A stretch of 64,000 nt of DNA from Allobogoriella alba (GTDB taxonomy: Bacteria; Actinomycetota; Actinomycetes; Actinomycetales; Actinomycetaceae), in the NCBI RefSeq assembly GCF_042665525.1, contig NZ_JBHTCQ010000001.1:868001-932000 (forward strand). The letters are read 5' to 3'. A program made the translations under genes and the position numbers. The first letter of the stretch is position 1; each line of letters begins with the position of its first letter. This document shows, in pieces, positions 32,721-40,475 of the stretch. Under the pieces are notes generated by a model. It was not told where the DNA came from and searched no databases. It saw nothing but the letters and a program-made list of their open reading frames with translations.

Positions 32721-33126
32721 CGGCGGCTTCGTCACCCAGCCGCCGTCGGCTGGCGTCGACCCCGAGGGGGCCTGCCCGGCCGATGGACGCCGGTCCCGAC
32801 CGAGGTCGGATCCGTGTCCGAGACGAGCCCATCGCTTGCGCTCCGGGCTCATCGGGTCGTCCGGCCCCGAAGAGCCGTCCGACCGGGTGACCAGCGAGTT
32901 CCGAGGAACTGGTCGGTACAGGACCGGTACACGTCCCGGAGGACTGTCCGTGTCGGCTTACCGACTGGACCCGAAGGTCCCTGCTGATCTGACCAACCAG
33001 GACCCTGAGGTCCGGCTGATCGGGGTGACCGACCCGAGGGCCGATCGGGTTGGACCAGCTTCTCTTGAGTTGTCAGCTCCTCCCCGAGGGGAAGTGCGTG
33101 AGAGAAGTTCTATGCCCGTTCACGGG
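32721..33126. ncRNA. Array of about twelve short hairpins; candidate structured RNA
   Basis: In about 400 bp with no convincing gene, at least twelve perfect or near-perfect hairpins follow one another. Eight have four-base loops. Examples: CCGAC-CGAG-GTCGG (32796-32809), AGTTC-CGAG-GAACT (32897-32910), GTCGG-CTTA-CCGAC (32952-32965), GGACC-CGAA-GGTCC (32967-32980), GGACC-CTGA-GGTCC (33000-33013), TCCC-CGAG-GGGA (33081-33092). Some are nested in longer stems, such as CTTCTCT/AGAGAAG (33059-33107). The density and different stem sequences suggest selection for RNA structure rather than a simple repeat. Strand is undetermined. It does not match the conserved cores of tmRNA, RNase P RNA or SRP RNA that I know. 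Confidence 0.5.
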
Positions 33127-33170
33127 TAGGGCGCAAGGGGTTTGAGCAAGATTCACAGGGCCGCCGCGTG

Positions 33171-33246
33171 TCGTCCACAGGAGTGGTGAGCTCGTCCACA
33201 TGCGGCGGCCGGTTATGCACCTGGTGTGCACAGGTACCTGTGGAGA
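33171..33246. promoter_or_regulatory. Cluster of DnaA-box-like 9-mers and a 14-bp palindrome
   Basis: Two copies of TCGTCCACA (33171, 33192) differ at one position from the actinobacterial DnaA box TTGTCCACA. TTATGCACC (33213), GTGTGCACA (33224) and, on the minus strand, CTCTCCACA (33239-33247) are weaker matches. The perfect palindrome CACAGGTACCTGTG spans 33229-33242. No dnaA or dnaN gene is near, so this is unlikely to be oriC. Confidence 0.35.
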
Positions 33247-33254
33247 GCGCGAGG

Positions 33255-33962
33255 TCAGTCCCGCGCCGCACGCGGTGCGGATCCGGCCCACGTGCCGGGA
33301 CCCACGCCCGACGGACTCACAGCCGCCGCGGACTCGAACGCCGCTGCCGCCGCGGTCGTGGCGGCGTCGTCGAGGAGCGACCACAGCAGCTCCGGGGCGG
33401 CCGTGAGGAGACCGACGCCAGCCTCCGTGAGGGCGACGGCGTCCTCCGGGCCGCGCAGGCTCGCGGCCAGGACGTTCGTCTCGCTGCCGGCGCAGAGCTT
33501 CTGCATGCGGGCGATGTCGTCGAGCGCCGCGTAGCCCTGCGCCCGCATCCGGCCGAGGTACGGAGCGATGTAGCGGGCTCCGACGGCCGCTGCGGCGAGC
33601 GCCTGCGCCGGCGTGTACACGGCGGTCAGCAGGACCGGTGCGCCGTCGTGCGCGAGCCGCGACGCGACGACGAACCCGGCCCGGGTCGCCGGCACCTTGA
33701 CGACCACGCGCTCGCCGAGCTCGAGGATGGCGCGTGCGCGGTGCTCGAGCTGTGCCTCGTCCGCACCCCACGCCTGGAAGAAGATCTCCTCGGCCCCCGC
33801 GGCCGCCCATGTCTCGTGCAGGGCGGGGATGTCCTCGACGGTCCGACCGGCCCGGTCGAGGATCGTCGGGTTGGTGGTGACGCCCCGGACGAGCCGGCCG
33901 GCGAGCAGCGGTGCGACGGCGTCGACGTCGGCCGAGTCGACGTACAGGCGCGGGGCGGTCAT
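33255..33962 (-). CDS. Transaldolase / fructose-6-phosphate aldolase-like enzyme
   Basis: 235 residues, the size of short (TalC/FSA-type) transaldolases. 'YVDSADVDAV', VTTNPTIL and the Schiff-base Lys 89 in RVVVKVPAT are all present. The enzyme transfers or cleaves a dihydroxyacetone unit from ketose phosphates. The start ATG at 33962 is where homology begins. It is divergent from the ribokinase operon across a 114-bp gap carrying a GntR-type operator, so both are likely controlled together. Its C-terminus (Ala/Gly-rich, about 20 residues) is longer than in relatives. Confidence 0.88.
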   Translation of the reverse strand: MTAPRLYVDSADVDAVAPLLAGRLVRGVTTNPTILDRAGRTVEDIPALHETWAAAGAEEIFFQAWGADEAQLEHRARAILELGERVVVKVPATRAGFVVASRLAHDGAPVLLTAVYTPAQALAAAAVGARYIAPYLGRMRAQGYAALDDIARMQKLCAGSETNVLAASLRGPEDAVALTEAGVGLLTAAPELLWSLLDDAATTAAAAAFESAAAVSPSGVGPGTWAGSAPRAARD

Positions 33963-34023
33963 CGTGTGCCTTCGTGGGCTCGGGCGGGCAGCGGCGCCGA
34001 GGTGTGCGGCGCGGCCGCTGATA

Positions 34024-34036
34024 TTGTCATGACAGG
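34024..34036. promoter_or_regulatory. GntR-type operator 1 (TTGTCATGACAGG)
   Basis: A perfect 10-bp palindrome TGTCATGACA with flanks, in the divergent promoter region of transaldolase and ribokinase genes. An identical 13-mer lies at 36297. The GntR regulator gene sits between the two sites, making it the natural binder. Confidence 0.75.
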
Positions 34037-34076
34037 TTTCGGGCGTCAAAGACGAACGCCCTCGGACGGAGGGGTT

Positions 34077-35030
34077 GTGGCGGATCACGGACGGCGCGGC
34101 GTGCTCATCGTGGGCTCGATCACCGCGGATCTCACCACGTTCTCGACCCGGCTGCCGGAACCCGGTGAGACCTTCCTGGGCGACGCGTTCACGCTCGTGC
34201 TCGGCGGGAAGGGAGCGAACCAGGCGATCGCCGCGGGGCGTTCCGGGGCCGAGGCGCGGATGGTCGGGTGCGTGGGCGACGACCTCTTCCGTGACCTGGT
34301 GACGGACGGCCTGTCCCGGGCCGGGGTCGACATCACGCACGTGCGCTCCGTGCCGGGGCAGACCGGGATCGCGCACATCCGCGTCGACGCCTCCGGCGAG
34401 AACGACATCGTGATGGTGCCGCTCGCCAACGCCGCGCTCGACGAGGCCCAGATCGACGCGGCGTTCGAGCAGTACGCGCCGTCGACCGCCGTGATGCTGA
34501 CGCAGCTGGAGATCCCGTTCGCGCTCACCATGCACGCCATCCGGCGTGCCCACGAGGCCGGGGTGAGAGTGGTCCTCGACCCGGCGCCTGCGCACGAGCT
34601 CGACGACGAGATCTGGCCGCTCGTCGACATCGTGACACCCAACGAGACCGAGGCCGGGCTGCTGACGGGGGTGGCCGTCACCGACCGCGACGCCGCGGTC
34701 GAGGCCGGTCGCTGGTTCGTCGCCAAGGGGGTCGGCGCGGCGCTCGTGACGCTCGCCGGCGCGGGCAGCGTCCTCGTCACCGCCGACGGCGTCACGGACC
34801 ATGCCCCGATCCCGGTCGACGTGGTCGACACAACAGCCGCCGGTGACGCGTTCGCCGGCGTCCTGGCCGCGGGTCTGGCCCAGGGGCTGGGACGCGACGA
34901 GGCGATCCGCCGGGCCGGTGCGGCCGGCGCGCTCGCCGTCACCAAGCGGGGCGCCTCCCCGAGCCTGCCGACCGCGACCGAGATCGACGAGCTGCTCGCC
35001 GCCCCGGCACCCGAGAGGACTCCCGCCTGA
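34077..35030 (+). CDS. PfkB-family sugar kinase (ribokinase-like)
   Basis: 317 residues. The substrate-binding GGKGANQA near residue 45 and the ATP/anion-hole motif DTTAAGDAFAG with catalytic Asp identify a ribokinase. It starts with GTG at 34077 after GGAGGGG. The stop overlaps the ATG of the RbsD gene by one base. Ribokinase with RbsD usually means ribose use, but the neighbouring isomerase, FGGY kinase and dehydrogenases suggest a wider pathway. Confidence 0.9.
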   Translation: MADHGRRGVLIVGSITADLTTFSTRLPEPGETFLGDAFTLVLGGKGANQAIAAGRSGAEARMVGCVGDDLFRDLVTDGLSRAGVDITHVRSVPGQTGIAHIRVDASGENDIVMVPLANAALDEAQIDAAFEQYAPSTAVMLTQLEIPFALTMHAIRRAHEAGVRVVLDPAPAHELDDEIWPLVDIVTPNETEAGLLTGVAVTDRDAAVEAGRWFVAKGVGAALVTLAGAGSVLVTADGVTDHAPIPVDVVDTTAAGDAFAGVLAAGLAQGLGRDEAIRRAGAAGALAVTKRGASPSLPTATEIDELLAAPAPERTPA

Positions 35031-35428
35031 TGCGCAAGACCCCCACCACCATCCACCCCCAGCTGAGCCGCATCCTCTCCGAGCTCGGACACACCGACGA
35101 GCTGTTCGTGGCCGATGCGGGCCTGCCCATCCCGTCCGGGGTGGAACGCGTCGACCTCGCCTACCGCAAGGGCGCGCCGGCCTTCCTCGACGTGCTCGAC
35201 GTGATCCTCGACGAGATCGTCGTGGAGGGCGCCGTGATGCCCGCCGAGGTCGCCGAGGCGAGCCCCGAGATGCTGCGTGCGGTCCAGGACCGGCTGGCAC
35301 CCCTCGAGGTGGTACTCGTGCCCCACGAGCAGTACAAGCGGCGCTCGCACGGTGCCCGCGCCGTCGTGCGCACCGGCGAGTACACCTCGTACGCGAACGT
35401 GGCTCTGATCGCCGGCGTGGACTACTGA
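35030..35428 (+). CDS. rbsD: D-ribose pyranase (RbsD/FucU family)
   Basis: 132 residues. 'IHPQLSRILSELGHTDELFV' with its catalytic His, followed by ADAGLPIP, is the RbsD signature, and the C-terminal 'VRTGEYTSYANVALIAGVDY' is also conserved. RbsD interconverts beta-pyranose and beta-furanose forms so the kinase gets its substrate. It overlaps the kinase stop by one base and is followed after one base by the GTG of the regulator. Confidence 0.93.
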   Translation: MRKTPTTIHPQLSRILSELGHTDELFVADAGLPIPSGVERVDLAYRKGAPAFLDVLDVILDEIVVEGAVMPAEVAEASPEMLRAVQDRLAPLEVVLVPHEQYKRRSHGARAVVRTGEYTSYANVALIAGVDY

Positions 35429-35429
35429 C

Positions 35430-36269
35430 GTGGTCACCGGCGTGCAGGCCGGCGCCCGCAGACGCATCCGGCGCGCGGCGGTCGTGCCGGGAGCGCTCGG
35501 TGACGCGATCGACCGGCGCTCGGCGCAGCCGATGTACGACCAGCTGCGCAAGAGCATCCTGGCGACGATCGAGGACGAGTCCCTGCAGCCCGGTGACCCG
35601 CTGCCCGGCGAGCTGCTGATGTGCGAGCTGTACCGGGTCTCGCGCACCGTCGTGCGCCAGGCACTCGGCCAGCTCGAGCACGACGGGGTGATCACCCGGG
35701 TCAAGGGCAAGGGCACGTTCGTCGCGCGCGGCAAGACCCCCGAGGCGCTGGCGCACCGGCTGACGGGCCTCTACGAGGAGGTCGCGGCGCGCGGCGGTCA
35801 TGTCCACAGCGAGGTCCTGCGGTTCGAGCCCGAGTCCGCCTCCACGGAGGTCGCGGAGCGGCTGGGATGCGCCCCCGGTGACCGCGTCGTGGTCCTGGAC
35901 CGGCTGCGTCACGTCGACGGCGAGCCGTGGTCGTGGTCGACGACGTGGATGCCGTACGCCGTCGGCTCGCTCGTCCTCGGCCTCGACCTCGCCGACCGCT
36001 CCCTCTACGGCGCGCTCGAGGAGCGCGGCATCAAGGTGACCAGCGGCGTCCGCGGGGTCGAGGCCGCGATCACGGACGAGCGGGAGGGGCGGCTGCTCGG
36101 TATCGGTCCGGGCAAGCCGGCGCTCCGGCTCACCAGCCTGACCCTGGACGCCGCCGACCGTCCGATCGAGTACTTCGTCGCCCTGCACAGGGGCGACCGC
36201 AGCCGCTTCGAGTTCACCCTCCGTGCGAGCGAGCCGCACGCGAGGGTCCGCCACGTCGACCCGACCTGA
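35430..36269 (+). CDS. GntR-family regulator (HutC type with UTRA domain)
   Basis: 279 residues. The winged helix-turn-helix spans about residues 32-95, with 'LPGELLMCELYRVSRTVVRQ' and the wing TRVKGKGTFVARG. The UTRA ligand-binding domain fills the rest ('RLGCAPGDRVVVLDRLRHVD', IEYFVALHRGDRSRFEF). HutC-type regulators bind palindromes such as TGTCATGACA, found on both sides of this operon, and respond to a sugar phosphate or related inducer. GTG start one base after the rbsD stop. Confidence 0.93.
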   Translation: MVTGVQAGARRRIRRAAVVPGALGDAIDRRSAQPMYDQLRKSILATIEDESLQPGDPLPGELLMCELYRVSRTVVRQALGQLEHDGVITRVKGKGTFVARGKTPEALAHRLTGLYEEVAARGGHVHSEVLRFEPESASTEVAERLGCAPGDRVVVLDRLRHVDGEPWSWSTTWMPYAVGSLVLGLDLADRSLYGALEERGIKVTSGVRGVEAAITDEREGRLLGIGPGKPALRLTSLTLDAADRPIEYFVALHRGDRSRFEFTLRASEPHARVRHVDPT

Positions 36270-36296
36270 CCGTGGCGGCCGGGGAGTGGCACCAAC

Positions 36297-36309
36297 TTGT
36301 CATGACAGG
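36297..36309. promoter_or_regulatory. GntR-type operator 2 (TTGTCATGACAGG)
   Basis: Identical to the site at 34024 and 57 bp before the start of the isomerase gene, in the only gap between the regulator and the second catabolic operon. It indicates a second promoter repressed by the same regulator. Confidence 0.75.
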
Positions 36310-36365
36310 TAGTTTCGAGGCGCGACAATGACCGCCGCCACACGAGCCGCCGAGGAGACGCCGCC

Positions 36366-36938
36366 GTGCCCGCCTTCGCCACCCCCCCGGTCGCCCCGTT
36401 CGCGATCTCCTTCGACCACGAGGCGGCACGCCTGGAGCCGGAGGGCCCGACCCTCACGCGCCGGATGAGCGACCTGGAGGGGCTCTTCGCGGACCACGAG
36501 GCGTGGCAGGCAGCCGTCGCGGACGGTGACCCGGTCGTCTACCGCGTGCAGTCCTCGCCGGTGCCGGAGGTCGATCGCGAGCTCCCGCAGTCGATCACCA
36601 CGATCGAGCCGGGCACCACCGGCGGCGAGCTGTGGATGACCAAGGGCCACCAGCACCCCAACCACCAGGGAGAGATCTACCTGGGGCTGCACGGCGCCGG
36701 CGGGCTGCTGATGTACGACGGGACCCGGCACGAGTGGATCGACATGGCGCCCGGGACGATCGGGTACATCCCGCCCGGCTGGGCGCACCGGTCGGTCAAC
36801 ACCGGCGACGAGCCGTACTCCTTCCTCGCCGTCTACCCCGGAGGCGCGGGGCACGACTACGGCTGGGTCCTCGAGCACGGGATGGGCGCCCGCGCCTACC
36901 GGACGGCCTCGGGCCACGAGCTGCGCCCCTGGAGCTGA
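36366..36938 (+). CDS. Cupin-type glucose-6-phosphate isomerase
   Basis: 190 residues of the archaeal-type (cupin) phosphoglucose isomerase family. 'MTKGHQHPNHQGEIYLGLHG' contains the metal-binding His, His and Glu, and 'GTIGYIPPGWAHRSVNTGDE' contains the last His. Such enzymes interconvert aldose and ketose 6-phosphates. In bacteria they are rare and usually not the housekeeping Pgi, so a role with a different aldose phosphate is likely. GTG start after GAGGAGA; the next gene begins one base after the stop. Confidence 0.88.
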   Translation: MPAFATPPVAPFAISFDHEAARLEPEGPTLTRRMSDLEGLFADHEAWQAAVADGDPVVYRVQSSPVPEVDRELPQSITTIEPGTTGGELWMTKGHQHPNHQGEIYLGLHGAGGLLMYDGTRHEWIDMAPGTIGYIPPGWAHRSVNTGDEPYSFLAVYPGGAGHDYGWVLEHGMGARAYRTASGHELRPWS

Positions 36939-36939
36939 C

Positions 36940-38445
36940 GTGCTCATCGCCCACGACCTGGGAACCACCGGGAACAAGGCGTCGCTCCATGACGCGACCG
37001 GCCGGATGCTCGAGCACGTCACGGTCGGCTACCCGGTCCACTTCGCCGACGGTGGTGTGGCCGAGCAGGACCCGGGGGACTGGTTCAGCGCTGTCGTCGA
37101 GGCGACGCGCGAGCTGCTCCGCACCAGCGGCGTCGACGGGACGAGCATCGGCGGCATGGTGGTGAGCGGGCAGATGATGGGTGCTGTGCTGCTCGACGAG
37201 CGGTACGAGCCGGTCCGTCCCGCGATCATCTGGGCGGACACCCGGGCCGGGCGGCAGGCCCGGCAGATCGTCGAGAGGATCGGCGAGCGCACGGCCTACG
37301 AGATCCTCGGCCACCGCGTCGACCCGACGTACTCCGTGTCCAAGGTCATGTGGGTGCGCGACCACGAGCCCGAGACCTTCCGAGAGGTCCGGTGGTTCTG
37401 CCTGGCGAAGGACTTCGTCGTCCACCGCCTCACCGGCCGCCTCGCGACCGACCCCAGCGACGCCTCGTCGACGAACGCCTACGACCAGCGCACCGGGACG
37501 TGGTCCGCCGACATCCTCGACGCCGCCGGGCTCGACGACGCGATCTTCCCGGAGATCGTCGCCTCGACCGAGGTCGTGGGGACCCTGACGGCGGACGCCG
37601 CCGCGGCAACCGGCCTGCCGCCGTCGACCCCGGTCGTGATGGGCGGCGGTGACGGGCCGATCGCCGCCGTGGGAGCCGGGGTGGTCGCACCCTCCGACGG
37701 CGCATACGTGTGCCTGGGAACCTCGTCGTGGATCTCGTTCGCCGCCGAGGCTCCCGTGCTCGACCCCGAGCTGCGCACCTTCACCTTCGACCACGTGGTC
37801 CCCGGCCACTACGTCCCGACCGCGACCATGCAGGCCGCCGGTGCCTCCGTCACCTGGATCAACGAGGTGCTCTCCGCCGAGCCGTCCGCGGCCTCGCTCG
37901 AGGCCCTCGTGGCCGCCGCGGACACCGGCGACGCGGCGACCGGCGGGCTGTACTTCCTGCCCTACCTCCTCGGCGAACGGGCGCCGCGGTGGGACGCCCA
38001 GGCCCGCGGCGCCTTCGTCGGTCTCGGCCGGCATCACGGCCGCCCCCACCTCGTGCGTGCCGTGCTGGAGGGCGTGGCGTTCAACCTCGCGGTGTGCCTC
38101 GAGGCCTTCCGCCAGGGCGGGACCGTCATCGACCGGGTGGACGCCGTCGGCGGCGGCGCCGCGAGCGACGCGTGGCTGCAGATCATGGCGGACGTCTGGG
38201 GCGTCCCCGTCGCCCGGCGCACCGTCGTCGAGGAGGCGAACAGCCTCGGCGCGGCGGTCGTGGCCGCCGTCGGGCTCGGGCTGGTGGACGGCTTCGGCGC
38301 CGCGCGCGACCTCTCGGAGGTCACCGCCGAGTTCCTTCCCGACGGCGAGCGGCACGAGGCCTACCGTGCCCGGCTCGCGCGGTTCGACGAGGCGTACGAC
38401 CGCCTCGCGCCGTGGTTCCGGGGCGAGCAGACCCCGCAGTCATGA
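36940..38445 (+). CDS. FGGY-family carbohydrate kinase (xylulokinase-like)
   Basis: 501 residues. 'LIAHDLGTTGNKASLHDATG' holds the phosphate-1 loop, and the C-terminal 'VDAVGGGAASDAWLQIMADV' is the FGGY signature region. Close in style to xylulokinases, but lyxulose, ribulose or erythritol-type substrates cannot be excluded. GTG start directly after the isomerase stop; its stop overlaps the dehydrogenase ATG (ATGA). Confidence 0.9.
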   Translation: MLIAHDLGTTGNKASLHDATGRMLEHVTVGYPVHFADGGVAEQDPGDWFSAVVEATRELLRTSGVDGTSIGGMVVSGQMMGAVLLDERYEPVRPAIIWADTRAGRQARQIVERIGERTAYEILGHRVDPTYSVSKVMWVRDHEPETFREVRWFCLAKDFVVHRLTGRLATDPSDASSTNAYDQRTGTWSADILDAAGLDDAIFPEIVASTEVVGTLTADAAAATGLPPSTPVVMGGGDGPIAAVGAGVVAPSDGAYVCLGTSSWISFAAEAPVLDPELRTFTFDHVVPGHYVPTATMQAAGASVTWINEVLSAEPSAASLEALVAAADTGDAATGGLYFLPYLLGERAPRWDAQARGAFVGLGRHHGRPHLVRAVLEGVAFNLAVCLEAFRQGGTVIDRVDAVGGGAASDAWLQIMADVWGVPVARRTVVEEANSLGAAVVAAVGLGLVDGFGAARDLSEVTAEFLPDGERHEAYRARLARFDEAYDRLAPWFRGEQTPQS

Positions 38446-39446
38446 CGACGATCCTCGTGACCTCCCGCTCGTTCGGCGGCGGGCGCGCCGACCTGGTGAC
38501 CGACCTCGTGGGCCGGGGCCATCACCTCGTGCGCGGCCCGAGCGACCACCAGCTCGACGCCCTCGTCGAGCCGCTGGCCGCGGCGGACGCGTGGATCGCG
38601 GGCACGGGTCCGGTCACCGCCGCCCACCTGGACGCCGGCCCCGGGCTGCGGGTCGTGGCCCGCTACGGCGTCGGGTTCGACGCCGTCGACGTCGCCGCGG
38701 CGACGTCACGGGGTATCGCCGTGACCAACACGCCGGGCGCCAACACCGAGGCGGTGGCCGACCACGCCGTCGGGCTCATGCTCGCCGCGCTGCGGAAGAC
38801 GGTCGCCGGGGACCGACGGGTGCGGCAGGGGGAGTGGGACGTCGTCGAGCGAGGCCACGAGCTCGGGGCGCTGACCGTCGGCATCGTGGGCTTCGGCCGC
38901 ATCGGCCGGGGCGTGGCCGCACGGCTCGGCGGTTTCGGCTCCGTGGTTCTTGCGACCGACCCGATGCTCACCGCGGACGAGCTCGAGGCGGCCGGCGTCA
39001 GCGCCGCCTCGTTCGACGAGCTGGCCGCGCGCTGCGACCTGGTGACGCTGCACGCCCCGGGCGGCCGGACCCTCGTCGACGAGCGGTGGCTGGGGAGACT
39101 GGCCCGGCCGCCGGTGCTCGTGAACACCGCCCGCGCCGATCTCGTGGACGAGCCCGCGCTGGCGACGGCCCTCCGGGAGGGCCGGGTCGCCGCCTACGCC
39201 GCGGACACGCTCTCGGACAGCTCGTCCGCGCGCTCGCCCCTGCTCGACCCTGCGCTCGCGGACCGCGTCACGGTCACGCCGCACGCGGGCGCCCAGACCT
39301 GGGAGGCGGTCGACGCCATGGGGCGTGGCGCCGTCGAGAACGTGCTCGCGGTGCTGGCCGGCCGCCGGCCGCCGAACCTCGTGAACACGTGGTCGCCCGA
39401 CCCGGCCGGCCACCCGCCCGCCCGCGACGAGAGGTCAGGTTCATGA
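38442..39446 (+). CDS. D-isomer-specific 2-hydroxyacid dehydrogenase
   Basis: 334 residues. NAD-binding 'LTVGIVGFGRIGRGVAARLG', catalytic Arg in LVNTARADLVDE, the Glu in the following conserved stretch and the His in VTPHAGAQT are present. Members reduce or oxidise 2-hydroxyacids, including phosphorylated sugar acids. Coupled to both neighbours by 4-bp overlaps, so it belongs to the same pathway. Confidence 0.9.
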   Translation: MTTILVTSRSFGGGRADLVTDLVGRGHHLVRGPSDHQLDALVEPLAAADAWIAGTGPVTAAHLDAGPGLRVVARYGVGFDAVDVAAATSRGIAVTNTPGANTEAVADHAVGLMLAALRKTVAGDRRVRQGEWDVVERGHELGALTVGIVGFGRIGRGVAARLGGFGSVVLATDPMLTADELEAAGVSAASFDELAARCDLVTLHAPGGRTLVDERWLGRLARPPVLVNTARADLVDEPALATALREGRVAAYAADTLSDSSSARSPLLDPALADRVTVTPHAGAQTWEAVDAMGRGAVENVLAVLAGRRPPNLVNTWSPDPAGHPPARDERSGS

Positions 39447-40372
39447 CAGGTTCCGCTCAGCCCGCACGAGCGGGGCGGATGGGGTTCGTCGGCGTCTCGA
39501 CGGCGTCCTCCTCGATCATGCGGATCTTCCCCGTCTGGGCCGAGATCCTCGGCCTCCCGACCTCCACGCTCGACGGCCACGACCTGCCCCTGGACGCGCC
39601 GCCGGAGCGCTACCGGGACCTGGTGGCGCAGATCCGCGACGATCCGACGCATCGCGGCGCGCTGGTCACGACGCACAAGATGCGGCTCTACGATGCCGCG
39701 AGCGACCTCTTCGACGAGCTCGACGCCTTCGCCACGGCGTGCGGCGAGGTCTCGAGCATCTCCAAGCGCGGCGGCCGGCTGCTCGGGCACGCCAAGGACC
39801 CGATCACCGCGGGCCTCGCGCTGGACGAGCTCTGGCCGTCCGACGGGTTCGGCGGCGAGCGGGACGCCGTCGTCCTCGGCGCCGGCGGTGCCGGGCTGGC
39901 CCTGACCTGGTGCCTCGCCGAGCGTGACGACCTGCCGCGCCGCATCCGCGTCACCGACACGTCTCGCGAACGTCTGGACCACCTCGCCGCCGTGCACGCC
40001 GCACGCGGCACGGACGGCGCGCTGCTGGAGCTCGTGGTCGCGAACCCGGACACGACCGCGGCCGCGCTCGCGGCGGCGCCGCCGGGCAGCCTGGTCGTCA
40101 ACGCCACCGGCCTGGGCAAGGACCGCCCGGGGAGCCCGGTGCCGGACGGTGTCCCGTTCCCGGAGGGAGCGCGGGTGTGGGAGTTCAACTACCGGGGCTC
40201 GCTGGAGCTCCTTGCGCAGGCGCGGGCGCAGCACGAACGGGGCGTCACCGCCGCCGACGGCTGGGGGTACTTCATCCACGGGTGGACCCAGGTGATCGGC
40301 GAGGTGTTCGACATCGCCATGACGCCGGAGGTCGTGGCCCGGCTCGCGACGGCGGCCGAACGCTTCCGCTAG
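39443..40372 (+). CDS. Shikimate dehydrogenase-like oxidoreductase
   Basis: 309 residues. The N-terminal lobe has 'HRGALVTTHKMRLYDAASDL', where the Lys matches the catalytic Lys of AroE. The second lobe has the dinucleotide-binding AVVLGAGGAGLAL and 'GSLVVNATGLGKDRPGSPVP'. It lacks a clear shikimate-type N-terminus, so it is probably an AroE paralogue acting on another polyol or hydroxy acid. Last gene of the operon, overlapping the previous stop (ATGA). A terminator follows 40 bp later. Confidence 0.8.
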   Translation: MTGSAQPARAGRMGFVGVSTASSSIMRIFPVWAEILGLPTSTLDGHDLPLDAPPERYRDLVAQIRDDPTHRGALVTTHKMRLYDAASDLFDELDAFATACGEVSSISKRGGRLLGHAKDPITAGLALDELWPSDGFGGERDAVVLGAGGAGLALTWCLAERDDLPRRIRVTDTSRERLDHLAAVHAARGTDGALLELVVANPDTTAAALAAAPPGSLVVNATGLGKDRPGSPVPDGVPFPEGARVWEFNYRGSLELLAQARAQHERGVTAADGWGYFIHGWTQVIGEVFDIAMTPEVVARLATAAERFR

Positions 40373-40411
40373 ACCGCCGCCGCGGCAGTGGGGCCGGCCC
40401 CACGACGAGGA

Positions 40412-40442
40412 AAGCCCCCGGCAGCTCGGCTGCCGGGGGCTT
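40412..40442. terminator. Bidirectional terminator between convergent operons
   Basis: AAGCCCCCGGCAG (40412-40424) and its exact complement CTGCCGGGGGCTT (40430-40442) surround a 5-nt loop between the AroE-like gene (+) and the binding-protein gene (-). Confidence 0.85.
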
Positions 40443-40475
40443 CCCGGGACACGCACCGGACGAGCCGGGAGGGGA

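Noticed and set aside
32683..33129. 148-codon open frame through the hairpin array
   Set aside because: No ribosome site, no recognisable protein pattern, and the sequence is better explained by hairpins.
33165..33250. Chromosomal origin oriC
   Set aside because: Few boxes and no dnaA, dnaN or rpmH nearby.
33073..33810. Large minus-strand gene covering the transaldolase region in another frame
   Set aside because: The transaldolase frame has clear family motifs; the other frame is Arg-rich and antisense to nothing conserved.
39433..39450. Third GntR-like site (GTTCATGACAGGTT)
   Set aside because: Only half of the palindrome is kept and the match arises from the ATG start of the AroE-like gene; it lies inside a tightly coupled operon.
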